Shown: positions 6,344 to 13,735, numbered from the stretch's first letter. The stretch is 16,629 nucleotides of DNA from an uncultured Sphingomonadales bacterium (GCA_937898525.1 CALCBC010000114.1:1-16629); one strand, 5' to 3'. Numbers and translations are program-made. The notes: a model not told the origin generated them from the letters alone.

Positions 6344-7726
6344 ATGACCGAGCAAGCCGAACCTGCCGCCCGACCGCTCGCCGCGATCATCCTCGCTGCG
6401 GGCAAGGGGACGCGAATGAAGAGCGCCCGGCACAAGGTGCTCCACCCGCTGGCCGGAAGGCCGATGATCGAGCACCTGCTCGCCTCGCTCGGCGAGCTCG
6501 AGCCGGCGCGGACGGTGATCGTCGTCGGCGACGCGCGCGAGCAGCTCGAAGCCGCGCTTGCCGGGCGTGCGGACTTCGTCGTGCAAGAGCCGCAACTCGG
6601 TACCGGACATGCCGTCCAGCAGGCCGAGGCGGCGCTCGAAGGGTTCGAGGGCGACGTGCTCGTGCTCTACGGCGATGTGCCCCTCGTCCGTCCGGAGACG
6701 ATGAAATCGCTGGTTGCGCGGTTGAATGCGCCCGACAGGCCCGAAGCGGTGGTGCTCGGGTTCGAGCCGGATGATCCGTTGCAGTACGGGCGGGTCATCG
6801 CGTCGGGCGACCGGATCACCTGGATGGTCGAGCACAAGGATGCCGACGAGGGCCAGCGCGCCTGCCGGCTGTGCAATTCGGGGATGCTCGCTGCGCGGTC
6901 GGAAACCCTGTTCGAGCTGCTCGCGCAGGTCCGCAACGACAACGCCCAGGGCGAGTATTACCTGCCTGATATCGTGAACGTCGCGATCTCGAACGGCCTG
7001 ACCTGCGCGGTCGTCGTTACCGACGAGCCGGACGAGGTCGCGGGGATCAACTCGCGCGCCGAACTCGCCCAGGCGGAAGCGCGCTGGCAGCAGGCGCGGC
7101 GGGCGCGGGCGATGGCCGAAGGAGCCACACTCCTTGCGCCCGAGACGGTCACCTTCAGCTGGGATACCCGCCTCGGCCGCGACGTCACTGTCGGGCCCTA
7201 CGTCGTCTTCGGTCCCGGGGTCGAAGTCGAGAACGGCGCGGTAATCCACGCGTTCTGCCACATCGAGGGTGCTCGCATCGCGGGCGGGGCCTCCGTCGGG
7301 CCATTCGCCCGCCTGCGTTCCGGCACCGTGCTCGAAGCCTCGGCGAAAGTCGGCAATTTCGTGGAGATCAAGAATACCGTCCTCGGCGAGGGCGCCAAGG
7401 CCAACCACCTGACCTACCTCGGCGACGCGACCGTGGGGGCGGGCGCGAACATCGGCGCGGGCACGATCACCTGCAACTACGACGGCTACTTCAAGCACAA
7501 GACCGAGATCGGCCCGCGCGCTTTCGTCGGCTCGAACAGCGCGCTGATCGCGCCGGTCAGGATCGGGGCCGACGCGATCGTCGCCGCCGGAAGCGCCGTC
7601 AGCCGCGACGTGGCCGACGGCGAGCTGCGGCTGGTGCGCGCCGAGCAACTGGTCAAGCCCGGCTGGGCCGACCGTTTTCATGATGCGATGAGGAAGAAGA
7701 AGGCGGAATCCAAGACGACACCGTAG
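6344..7726 (+). CDS. glmU: Bifunctional N-acetylglucosamine-1-phosphate uridyltransferase / glucosamine-1-phosphate acetyltransferase
   Basis: Catalyses the last two steps to UDP-N-acetylglucosamine: acetylation of glucosamine-1-phosphate and uridylylation of the product. The 460-residue protein has the N-terminal Rossmann pyrophosphorylase domain (about 10-235) with LAAGKGTRMKS (17-27), QEPQLGTGHA (81-90) and metal-binding D111 in YGDVPL. A C-terminal left-handed beta-helix (about 255-455) follows, with catalytic H355 in NHLTYLGD, then GAGTITCNYDG. Length is standard. The ATG at 6344 sits 14 residues before the nucleotide-binding loop; the longer open frame back to 6047 runs antisense through gph and is rejected. 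The gene is followed not directly by glmS but by a toxin-antitoxin pair. Confidence 0.97.
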   Translation: MTEQAEPAARPLAAIILAAGKGTRMKSARHKVLHPLAGRPMIEHLLASLGELEPARTVIVVGDAREQLEAALAGRADFVVQEPQLGTGHAVQQAEAALEGFEGDVLVLYGDVPLVRPETMKSLVARLNAPDRPEAVVLGFEPDDPLQYGRVIASGDRITWMVEHKDADEGQRACRLCNSGMLAARSETLFELLAQVRNDNAQGEYYLPDIVNVAISNGLTCAVVVTDEPDEVAGINSRAELAQAEARWQQARRARAMAEGATLLAPETVTFSWDTRLGRDVTVGPYVVFGPGVEVENGAVIHAFCHIEGARIAGGASVGPFARLRSGTVLEASAKVGNFVEIKNTVLGEGAKANHLTYLGDATVGAGANIGAGTITCNYDGYFKHKTEIGPRAFVGSNSALIAPVRIGADAIVAAGSAVSRDVADGELRLVRAEQLVKPGWADRFHDAMRKKKAESKTTP

Positions 7727-7740
7727 CGGTCCGCTTGCAT

Positions 7741-7768
7741 TGATATCAATATATGATATCAGGATATC
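7741..7768 (+). promoter_or_regulatory. Operator-like GATATC repeats before the antitoxin gene
   Basis: The palindromic octamer TGATATCA occurs twice, at 7741-7748 and 7754-7761 (13-bp period). A third GATATC core follows at 7763-7768, so three cores occur in 27 bases. This is a conspicuous AT-rich island in GC-rich DNA, directly before the antitoxin start at 7772. Ribbon-helix-helix antitoxins autoregulate by binding tandem short palindromes, so this is the likely operator. TATGAT (7752-7757) could be a -10 element inside it. AGGA (7761-7764) is a ribosome binding site overlapping the last repeat. Confidence 0.7.
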
Positions 7769-7771
7769 GCC

Positions 7772-8035
7772 ATGCCGCGAATCCTCATAGACTTGCCCGA
7801 TCACGATCTTGCCTGGCTTGACAGCGTCGCTGCCGAGAGCGGCCGGTCGCGCGCTTCGGTGCTGCGCGAGGCCGTGGCTGCCTATCGCGCTGCGAATGTC
7901 GACTGGCTGGAGCGTGGCCTGGGCTTGTGGACGATGCATGGCGCAGGCCGCGACGGCGACGAGTTCGAGGAAGCCGTGCGCCCGGGCTGGGTGACGCTCG
8001 ATCGTTCGACTCCGGAGCCCGGCGAAGATGAGTGA
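7772..8035 (+). CDS. Ribbon-helix-helix (CopG-type) antitoxin
   Basis: An 87-residue protein whose N terminus fits a ribbon-helix-helix DNA-binding domain: beta strand RILIDLP (3-9), helix DHDLAWLDSVAAESG, and helix SRASVLREAVAAYRAA (26-41). The acidic C-terminal half (about 43-87, ending PEPGEDE) would be the part that wraps and neutralises the toxin. It overlaps the downstream PIN-domain gene by 8 bases (ATGAGTGA), the usual arrangement of an antitoxin-toxin operon. The ATG at 7772 is supported by AGGA seven bases upstream. The repeated GATATC element just ahead is its likely binding site, giving negative autoregulation. Assignment as VapB-type antitoxin rests on the domain and the partner; there is no direct functional evidence. 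Confidence 0.85.
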   Translation: MPRILIDLPDHDLAWLDSVAAESGRSRASVLREAVAAYRAANVDWLERGLGLWTMHGAGRDGDEFEEAVRPGWVTLDRSTPEPGEDE

Positions 8036-8396
8036 GATCTATTTCGATACCGGGGTGGTGGTCGATGCTCTTTCGGGGCACCTGAAGGCGGCCGCGGAAT
8101 TGCGTCGCGCCAAACGGCCATGGCTTTGCCGGATCAGCTGGCTCGAGATCCTCGGCGAAGCGCCGCCCGCCGCGCGCGAGGAAACCGAGCGCTTCCTCGC
8201 CAACTTCTCGATCCGCGAGATCTCGCCCGAGATCGCCCGCCGCGCGGCCAACCTGCGTTACGAAAAGCCCGGCATCGGGCTCGGCGCCGCACTCGTGCTG
8301 GCTTCGGCCCAGGAACACGGCGGCATTCTCGTGACCCGCAACATCAGGGATTTCCCGGCGGCGATGCCCGGAATCCGCATTCCCTACCTGCTCTGA
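8028..8396 (+). CDS. vapC: VapC-type PIN-domain toxin with an incomplete acidic site
   Basis: A 122-residue PIN-domain protein, the size of VapC ribonuclease toxins, which cleave RNA using a cluster of acidic residues that bind Mg2+. Visible family positions are D7 (YFDTG), E40 (SWLEIL) and D108 (TRNIRDF). The third conserved aspartate, normally in an L-P-D-A motif before the long helix, is replaced: the protein reads LGAAL at 85-89, so A87 stands where Asp is expected. The first motif also reads DTG rather than the usual DTN. The frame is intact with no stop or frameshift. The toxin may therefore be weakened or inactive, or co-ordinate metal differently. The start overlaps the antitoxin stop by 8 bases, with GGAG at 8014-8017 upstream. 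glmS begins 18 bases after its stop. Confidence 0.85.
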   Translation: MSEIYFDTGVVVDALSGHLKAAAELRRAKRPWLCRISWLEILGEAPPAAREETERFLANFSIREISPEIARRAANLRYEKPGIGLGAALVLASAQEHGGILVTRNIRDFPAAMPGIRIPYLL

Positions 8397-8414
8397 CCAA
8401 GGATCCCTCGGACC

Positions 8415-10238
8415 ATGTGTGGAATCATCGGCATCGTCGGCAAAGAAGCAGTCGCGGGCCGCCTCGTCGACGGCCTCAGGCGGATGGAATACCGCGGCTA
8501 CGACAGCGCCGGCGTCTGCACGCTGCACGACGGCGAGCTGGTCCGCCGACGGGCAGAGGGGAAGCTCGTCAACCTGGTGTCCGAACTTGAGCGGCACCCT
8601 GCCCCCGGGAATGTCGGGATTGCGCATACCCGTTGGGCAACCCACGGAGCCCCGACCGCCAACAACGCGCACCCGCACGCCACTGGCGAAGTCGCGCTGG
8701 TCCACAACGGGATCATCGAGAACTTCCGTCCGCTGCGCGAGAGCCTTATCGCCCGGGGTCGCAGGTTCGAAAGTGAGACCGACACCGAGATCGTCGCGCA
8801 CCTCATCTCGGAGCACGTCGAAGCGGGCAAATCGCCGCAAGACGCGGTCAAGGCGGTGCTGCCTGAGCTTCGCGGCGCCTTCGCGCTGGCGATCGCGTTC
8901 CGCGCGCATCCGGACCTGCTGATAGGTGCTCGGCTCGGCTCGCCGCTGGTGATCGGGTACGGCGACGGCGAGACCTACCTCGGCTCGGACGCGCTCGCGC
9001 TTGCACCCCTGACCCAGAAGATCGCCTATCTCGAAGAAGGTGACTGGGTCGTGATCACCAGCGACGGTGCGACGATCTTCGACAAGGACAACAAGCCCGT
9101 CGAACGCGAGATCACGACCTCGGGCGCTTCGGCCGCGGCGATCGAGAGGGGCAACTACCGTCACTTCATGCAGAAGGAGATCTTCGAGCAGCCGACGGTC
9201 GTCGCCCAGACGCTGCGGAGCTACCTGCGCCCGGTCGAGATGCAGGTCGCGCTGCCGCAGATGGGCTTCGATATCTCGGCGATCAGGCGCGTCACGATCG
9301 TTGCCTGCGGGACCAGCTACTATGCCGGGATGGTCGCCAAGTACTGGTTCGAGCAGTTTGCCCGCATTCCCGTCGACATCGATTTCGCCAGCGAGTTCCG
9401 ATACCGTGAGCCGGTCATGGAGCCGGGCGGCCTTGCCCTGTTCATTTCGCAGAGTGGCGAGACGGCAGATACGCTCGCCGCGCTCAGGCATTGCCGCGCC
9501 GAAGGCCAGACGATCGCGGTCGTGGTCAACGTGCCGACCAGCTCGATGGCTCGCGAGGCCGACCTGTTGCTGCCTACCCACGCCGGGCCGGAAATTGGCG
9601 TCGCCTCGACCAAGGCGTTCACCTGCCAGCTCGCCGTCCTCGCGGCCCTCGCGGCCCACTTCGCGGTCAGGAAGGGGCGGATCGACAGGGCCGAGGAGGC
9701 GGAGATCGTCCGACACCTGCTGGAAGCCCCGGCCTGCCTCAACGCCGCGCTCGACCACGACGAGGAAATTGCGGCGATGGCGCACCTCATCGCCCCGGCA
9801 CGCGACGTGCTCTACCTGGGCCGCGGAGCGGACTTTCCGCTAGCCCTCGAGGGCGCGCTCAAGCTGAAGGAGATCAGCTATATTCACGCCGAGGGCTATG
9901 CAGCGGGGGAGATGAAGCACGGGCCGATCGCGCTGATCGACGAGGCCGTCCCGGTGATCGTGCTCGCGCCTTCGGGGCCGCTGTTCGAAAAGACCGTGTC
10001 GAACATGCAGGAAGTGCGCGCCCGCGGGGGCAAGATCGTGCTGATTTCCGACAGGTCCGGCCTGGCGGAGGCCGGTGAAGGCTGCCTCGCCACGATCGAG
10101 ATGCCGCAGGTCCACCCGCTGATCGCGCCGCTCGTGTATGCCGTGCCGGTGCAGTTGCTCGCCTACCATACGGCCTGCGTGAAAGGCACCGACGTCGATC
10201 AGCCGCGCAACCTCGCAAAGTCGGTGACGGTCGAGTAG
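8415..10238 (+). CDS. glmS: Glutamine-fructose-6-phosphate aminotransferase (isomerizing)
   Basis: Makes glucosamine-6-phosphate from fructose-6-phosphate and glutamine, the entry step to amino-sugar and cell-wall precursors. The 607-residue protein starts MCGIIGIVG, so Cys2 becomes the N-terminal nucleophile of the glutaminase domain. HTRWATHGAP (71-80) and VHNGIIEN complete that site. Two SIS sugar-isomerase domains follow, with CGTSYYAG (from C298), SQSGETADT and TSSMARE. The invariant C-terminal KSVTVE tail contains the Schiff-base lysine (K602). Length is standard. AAGGA at 8399-8403 precedes the ATG. There is no glmS ribozyme upstream: only 18 bases separate it from the toxin gene, and that ribozyme is a feature of Gram-positive bacteria. 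Expression is probably shared with glmU and the toxin-antitoxin promoter. Confidence 0.98.
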   Translation: MCGIIGIVGKEAVAGRLVDGLRRMEYRGYDSAGVCTLHDGELVRRRAEGKLVNLVSELERHPAPGNVGIAHTRWATHGAPTANNAHPHATGEVALVHNGIIENFRPLRESLIARGRRFESETDTEIVAHLISEHVEAGKSPQDAVKAVLPELRGAFALAIAFRAHPDLLIGARLGSPLVIGYGDGETYLGSDALALAPLTQKIAYLEEGDWVVITSDGATIFDKDNKPVEREITTSGASAAAIERGNYRHFMQKEIFEQPTVVAQTLRSYLRPVEMQVALPQMGFDISAIRRVTIVACGTSYYAGMVAKYWFEQFARIPVDIDFASEFRYREPVMEPGGLALFISQSGETADTLAALRHCRAEGQTIAVVVNVPTSSMAREADLLLPTHAGPEIGVASTKAFTCQLAVLAALAAHFAVRKGRIDRAEEAEIVRHLLEAPACLNAALDHDEEIAAMAHLIAPARDVLYLGRGADFPLALEGALKLKEISYIHAEGYAAGEMKHGPIALIDEAVPVIVLAPSGPLFEKTVSNMQEVRARGGKIVLISDRSGLAEAGEGCLATIEMPQVHPLIAPLVYAVPVQLLAYHTACVKGTDVDQPRNLAKSVTVE

Positions 10239-10274
10239 GTCCCGGTGAGATCCGAGAACGCATCGGGGCCGGAC
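10239..10274 (+). terminator. Bulged hairpin after glmS
   Basis: Starting at the first base after the glmS stop, GTCCCGG (10239-10245) can pair with CCGGAC (10269-10274) with one bulged C. An inner CCGA/TCGG pair lies at 10252-10255 and 10263-10266. There is no T-run. It is a plausible but weak terminator for glmS. Confidence 0.35.
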
Positions 10275-10282
10275 TAGGTAAC

Positions 10283-10297
10283 TTTACCGTGCCCTAA
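10283..10297 (+). promoter_or_regulatory. CtrA-like site upstream of the GGDEF-EAL gene
   Basis: TTTA (10283-10286), seven bases, then CTAA (10294-10297) is a two-mismatch version of the CtrA site TTAA-N7-TTAA. It is followed by CCATTG, in the 83-bp gap after glmS. The resemblance to the element before the PilZ gene (TTTA, about 8 bases, TTAACC) is the main reason for listing it. Confidence 0.3.
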
Positions 10298-10321
10298 CCA
10301 TTGCTGGGGTATCGCGGCGCC

Positions 10322-12679
10322 GTGACGGGCAATCACTCAGACTTGCCGGCGCTGCCGCTGCGCCTGTCGGCGCTGCAAGTGCTCGGGCTCAGGAACCCGG
10401 ACGAGGGCGACTGGTCGCGCCTGCGCGCGCTGCAGTACGCCGAGATTCACAAGGTTGCCCCACTGCGGATCGCTTCGCAGTCGCTCGCCGGGCTGGTCGC
10501 CGCGACGCTGTTCATCGGCGAGCTTCCGATCGCCGCACTGGCCGTATGGCTTGTCGCCCTGCTGGCCGCCCTGTGGCGCCAGACGCAGATCGACCGTGAG
10601 TTTGCCGACATCGAGCCCCGGCTCATGACCCGCAAGGCCTACGCGCGCCAGCTCGGTGCGGTAGTGGTCTGCGCGCTCGTGTGGGGCGTGGCGCTCGTCG
10701 GTTCGGCCCGCTACGGGACGCGTGCCGACCACTTCGCGCTATGGTCGATCATCGCCATGCTTCTCGCCGGGTCGTCGGCCTCGTTGCCGGCGGCACCGAT
10801 CGCCCGGGTGGCCTTTGCACTGATCACCGGCGGCACCGCCACCGCGACCTTCATTTTCGTCGACGAGTTGCCGCTGGCCGGCGCGTCGGCCGTCTTCACC
10901 TTCATCGCGATGAGCGCCGCGGTCGAGTCCGGGCGGGTCTATCTTTCGGCCCGCATCGCCGAAGCCGGCGTAGCCGAGAAGGAAGAGGTCGTCTCGCTGC
11001 TGTTGCGCGAGTTCCAGGAGAACGAGGCCGACTGGCTCTGGCAGATCGACCCGAACCGGCGGATCCGCGCGGCGAGTCCGCGCTTTGCCTATGCCCTCGG
11101 CCGAGAGCCGGCCTCGCTCGAGGGCGCCTCCTTCATCCAGATGATCGCCGGCAGCGCGTGGGAAAGCGGCCAGTTTCCCCCGAGCTTGCACGATCTCGCG
11201 GAAAGGCTGAAGCGGCGCGAGAGCTTCTCCAACCTGCTGGTCCAGGTCGAGGTCGATTCCGGGCGGCGCTGGTGGGAACTGTCGGGCACGCCGATGCTCG
11301 ACGATCGCGGCAACTTCATCGGCTTCCGCGGTGTCGGCTCGGACGTTACCGAACAGCGCGAGTCCGACGAGAAGATCGCCTACCTCGCGCGCTACGACAC
11401 GCTGACCGGCCTGCCCAACCGCCTGATGCTGACCGAGGCTCTCGGTGAAGCGATGCGCTATTCCGAGCAGTGGCGCACGCGGTGCGCGTTCCTGATGATC
11501 GACCTCGACCGCTTCAAGCAGGTCAACGATTCGCTGGGGCACCAGGTGGGCGACCGGCTGCTGGCGCAGGTGTCGCAGCGGCTGAAGTCGGTCTGCAGCG
11601 CCAACGAGCAGTGCGGCCGGCTCGGTGGCGACGAGTTCGCGATCGTCATCCGCGATGCGTCGGAGACGGGCTGCGTGGCCCGTGTGGCCGAATCCGTGAT
11701 CGAGGTGCTGTCGCAACCCTACGAGGTCGACAACAACAAGCTGTTCGTCGGTGCGAGCGTCGGCTCGGCGGTCGGGCCGAGCGACGGCGCGACGGTCGAG
11801 ATGCTGATGCGCAACGCCGACCTCGCGCTCTACCGGGCCAAGGACGAGGGCGGCGGCCTGCACTGCCGCTACGAACCCTCGCTTCACGCCAACGTCGAGG
11901 AGCGGCGCAAGCTCGAGGGCGCCCTGCGCCAGGCGATCGGCAAGGAGGAACTGCACCTTCACTTCCAGCCGGTGGTCGACGCTGCGCGCGAGCACGTCGT
12001 CAGCTTCGAGGCGCTGGTCCGCTGGCAGAGCGCCGAGCACGGGTTCGTCAGCCCTGGCAAGTTCATCCCCCTGGCCGAGGACACCCGGCTGATCGTTCCG
12101 ATCGGCGAGTGGGTGCTGCGCGAGGCCTGTCACGAGGCGGCGCGATGGCCGGGGCATGTCAAGGTCGCGGTCAATGTCTCTGGCGAGCAACTGCTCGAGC
12201 CGAGCTTTGCCGCCAACGTGGTCCGCGCTCTCGCCGACAGCGGGTTGCCTGCGCACCGGCTTGAGGTCGAGGTGACCGAGAGCATCTTCCTGCGCGACCC
12301 GCGGATTGCACGGCAGACGCTCGAGGAGATCATGGCCCTCGGCTGCTCGGTCGCGCTCGACGACTTCGGCACCGGCTACTCCTCGCTCGGGTACCTGAGG
12401 GCGCTGAAGTTCTCGACGATCAAGGTCGACCGCAGTTTCGTCCAGGGTGCGGCGCAGGGCAGCCGCGAAAGCCTGGCGATCATTCGCGCCGTGGTGGCGA
12501 TGGCGCAGAGCCTCGAGATGACCACCACCGCCGAAGGGGTGGAGACCGTCGAGGAGGTCCAGCTGATTCGCCGCCTGGGCTGCGACAAGATCCAGGGCTA
12601 CTATTTCGGTCGGCCGATGGACGCCGCCGACGCCCTCAAGCTGGTCCAGCGCAACGGCCGCGCGATCGCCGCCGCGTAG
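10322..12679 (+). CDS. Membrane PAS-GGDEF-EAL cyclic-di-GMP signalling protein
   Basis: A bifunctional-type diguanylate cyclase/phosphodiesterase of 785 residues. The N-terminal third (about 52-205) has five or six hydrophobic segments, so the protein is in the inner membrane. A PAS-like sensor follows (about 232-345, starting DWLWQIDPNRRIRAASP). The GGDEF domain (about 355-515) keeps the active-site GGDEF at 435-439, with DRFKQVNDSLGH before it. The inhibitory RxxD site is absent (S426..E429). The EAL domain (about 528-780) keeps its metal and catalytic residues: E563 (EAL), N618, E650/E653, D680-D681 (LDDFGTG), K701, E738 and Q758. By sequence both activities are possible; which dominates cannot be told. 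GTG at 10322 is preferred, but a TTG at 10301 would add seven residues. It converges on purQ with an 18-bp gap. Confidence 0.93.
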   Translation: MTGNHSDLPALPLRLSALQVLGLRNPDEGDWSRLRALQYAEIHKVAPLRIASQSLAGLVAATLFIGELPIAALAVWLVALLAALWRQTQIDREFADIEPRLMTRKAYARQLGAVVVCALVWGVALVGSARYGTRADHFALWSIIAMLLAGSSASLPAAPIARVAFALITGGTATATFIFVDELPLAGASAVFTFIAMSAAVESGRVYLSARIAEAGVAEKEEVVSLLLREFQENEADWLWQIDPNRRIRAASPRFAYALGREPASLEGASFIQMIAGSAWESGQFPPSLHDLAERLKRRESFSNLLVQVEVDSGRRWWELSGTPMLDDRGNFIGFRGVGSDVTEQRESDEKIAYLARYDTLTGLPNRLMLTEALGEAMRYSEQWRTRCAFLMIDLDRFKQVNDSLGHQVGDRLLAQVSQRLKSVCSANEQCGRLGGDEFAIVIRDASETGCVARVAESVIEVLSQPYEVDNNKLFVGASVGSAVGPSDGATVEMLMRNADLALYRAKDEGGGLHCRYEPSLHANVEERRKLEGALRQAIGKEELHLHFQPVVDAAREHVVSFEALVRWQSAEHGFVSPGKFIPLAEDTRLIVPIGEWVLREACHEAARWPGHVKVAVNVSGEQLLEPSFAANVVRALADSGLPAHRLEVEVTESIFLRDPRIARQTLEEIMALGCSVALDDFGTGYSSLGYLRALKFSTIKVDRSFVQGAAQGSRESLAIIRAVVAMAQSLEMTTTAEGVETVEEVQLIRRLGCDKIQGYYFGRPMDAADALKLVQRNGRAIAAA

Positions 12680-12681
12680 CG

Positions 12682-12706
12682 GCCCGCGACGACGGGCTCA
12701 GGCCCG
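12682..12706. terminator. Overlapping hairpins between convergent GGDEF-EAL gene and purQ
   Basis: GCCCG (12682-12686) can pair with CGGGC (12693-12697), and the same CGGGC can instead pair with GCCCG at 12702-12706. The two mutually exclusive 5-bp hairpins lie in and just past the 18-bp gap between the convergent stops. They may act as weak terminators in both directions; there is no T-run. Confidence 0.35.
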
Positions 12707-13375
12707 CACCAGCCCCCGCACCGCGCTTTCGAACAGGGCCCGCCCGTCGCTGCCGCCGAGCTCGGGTTCGATCGCCCGCTCGGGATGCGGCATCATGCCG
12801 AGCACCGTCCCGGTCTTGTTGAGCACGCCGGCAATCGCCCGCTGCGAGCCGTTGACGTCCTCGGCGTAACGGAACGCCACGCGGCCCTCGTCCTCCAGCC
12901 GGTCGAGCGTTTCATCGTCGGCGAAGTAGTTGCCGTCGTGGTGCGCGACCGGGAAGTGCACGATCTGCCCGGCTTCGTAGCCGGCCGTGAACAGCGACTG
13001 GCTGGTCTCGACCTTCAGCGGCACCATCCGGCAGACGAACCGCTGGCCGGCGTTGCGCATCAGCGCGCCAGGCAGGAGGCCGCTCTCGGTCAGCACCTGG
13101 AACCCGTTGCATACGCCGAGCACCGGCACGCCGCGGCCGGCGGCGCGGACCACCGCCTGCATGATCGGGCTGCGCGCGGCCATCGCGCCCGAGCGCAGAT
13201 AGTCGCCGTACGAGAACCCGCCGGGCAGAGCGATGAAGTCGAGCCGCTCGGGCAGCTCGGCATCGCCGTGCCAGACGCGCAGTGGCGCGGTGCCCGAAAC
13301 CTTTTCCAGCGCGACCGCCATGTCGCGGTCGCAGTTCGAACCGGGAAAGGTGACGACAGCGGCGCGGAAGCTCAT
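12698..13375 (-). CDS. purQ: Phosphoribosylformylglycinamidine synthase, glutaminase subunit
   Basis: The glutamine amidotransferase subunit that delivers ammonia to PurL in the three-part FGAM synthase (PurL-PurQ-PurS), the fourth step of de novo purine synthesis. The 225-residue class-I glutaminase has the N-terminal signature VVTFPGSNCDRD (8-19), LPGGFSYGDYLRSGAMA (50-66), nucleophile C89 in GVCNGFQ, and the His/Glu of the triad as H197 and E199 in MMPHPERA. The ATG at 13375-13373 is chosen from the conserved N terminus; its A is the last base of the purS stop (TGATG), so the two genes are translationally coupled. A longer frame back to 13441 overlaps purS and is rejected. The large subunit gene purL is not in the window. 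Confidence 0.97.
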   Translation of the reverse strand: MSFRAAVVTFPGSNCDRDMAVALEKVSGTAPLRVWHGDAELPERLDFIALPGGFSYGDYLRSGAMAARSPIMQAVVRAAGRGVPVLGVCNGFQVLTESGLLPGALMRNAGQRFVCRMVPLKVETSQSLFTAGYEAGQIVHFPVAHHDGNYFADDETLDRLEDEGRVAFRYAEDVNGSQRAIAGVLNKTGTVLGMMPHPERAIEPELGGSDGRALFESAVRGLVRA

Positions 13376-13614
13376 CAGGCCGTCTCCAGCTTCTCGATGC
13401 GGTAGTTCTCGATCACGAGGTTGGCGAGCAGCTGGCGACACATGGCGTCGAGGTCGGCGTCGCTGGTGCCGTCGGCCACGTCGAGCTCGATCAGCCGACC
13501 GACGCGGACGTCCTCGATACCCGAGAAGCCGAGCCCTTCGAGCGCGTGGTGAACCGCGCGGCCCTGAGGATCGAGCACTCCGGGCTTGAGGCTGACGTGG
13601 ATACGGACCTTCAT
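13375..13614 (-). CDS. purS: Phosphoribosylformylglycinamidine synthase subunit PurS
   Basis: The small structural subunit that bridges PurL and PurQ. The 79-residue product is of usual length and matches the family: MKVRIHVSLKPGVLDPQGRAV, described at residues 1-21, then GLGFSGIEDVRVGRLIELDV in the middle and the closing ENYRIEKLE. It forms a small alpha/beta dimer. Separate PurS occurs in Alphaproteobacteria and Gram-positives, whereas Gammaproteobacteria such as E. coli use one large PurL, so this supports the proposed taxonomy. It lies directly before purQ. In many relatives purC precedes purS; here the upstream neighbour is a divergent dehydrogenase gene, so purC must be elsewhere. Confidence 0.95.
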   Translation of the reverse strand: MKVRIHVSLKPGVLDPQGRAVHHALEGLGFSGIEDVRVGRLIELDVADGTSDADLDAMCRQLLANLVIENYRIEKLETA

Positions 13615-13735
13615 CGGGGCTGGCCTCGCGCTGGCAGTGGGGAGTCGCCGCAGCCTATGGCGATTGCGGCGCCGCCGGACAAGGGGCAGGGCACCGCTGC
13701 TTGCGACCCATGCGATGCGCAGGCATGGAGCGCCG
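13615..13735. promoter_or_regulatory. Divergent gap between purS and the dehydrogenase gene
   Basis: This 121-bp gap separates the left-reading purS-purQ pair from the right-reading dehydrogenase gene and should hold promoters for both. I can point only to GGAG at 13727-13730, the ribosome binding site of the dehydrogenase gene. No purine-repressor palindrome or riboswitch-like structure is obvious. Confidence 0.3.

Noticed and set aside
6068..7939. 623-codon minus-strand open frame opposite glmU
   Set aside because: Complement of glmU and the antitoxin; length is explained by scarcity of stop codons at high GC.
7772..8396. Recent horizontal transfer of the toxin-antitoxin module by base composition
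   Set aside because: Both genes look as GC-rich as their neighbours; only the operator region is AT-rich, so composition gives no support for recent arrival.
8397..8414. glmS ribozyme or riboswitch upstream of glmS
   Set aside because: Only 18 bases separate glmS from the preceding gene, and that ribozyme is known from Gram-positive bacteria.
7785..9785. 666-codon minus-strand open frame opposite glmS and the toxin-antitoxin genes
   Set aside because: Longest frame in the window but entirely antisense to well-identified genes, Asp/Arg/Gly/Val-rich and motif-free.
10739..12256. 505-codon minus-strand open frame opposite the GGDEF-EAL gene
   Set aside because: Shadow of a protein with intact catalytic motifs on the other strand.
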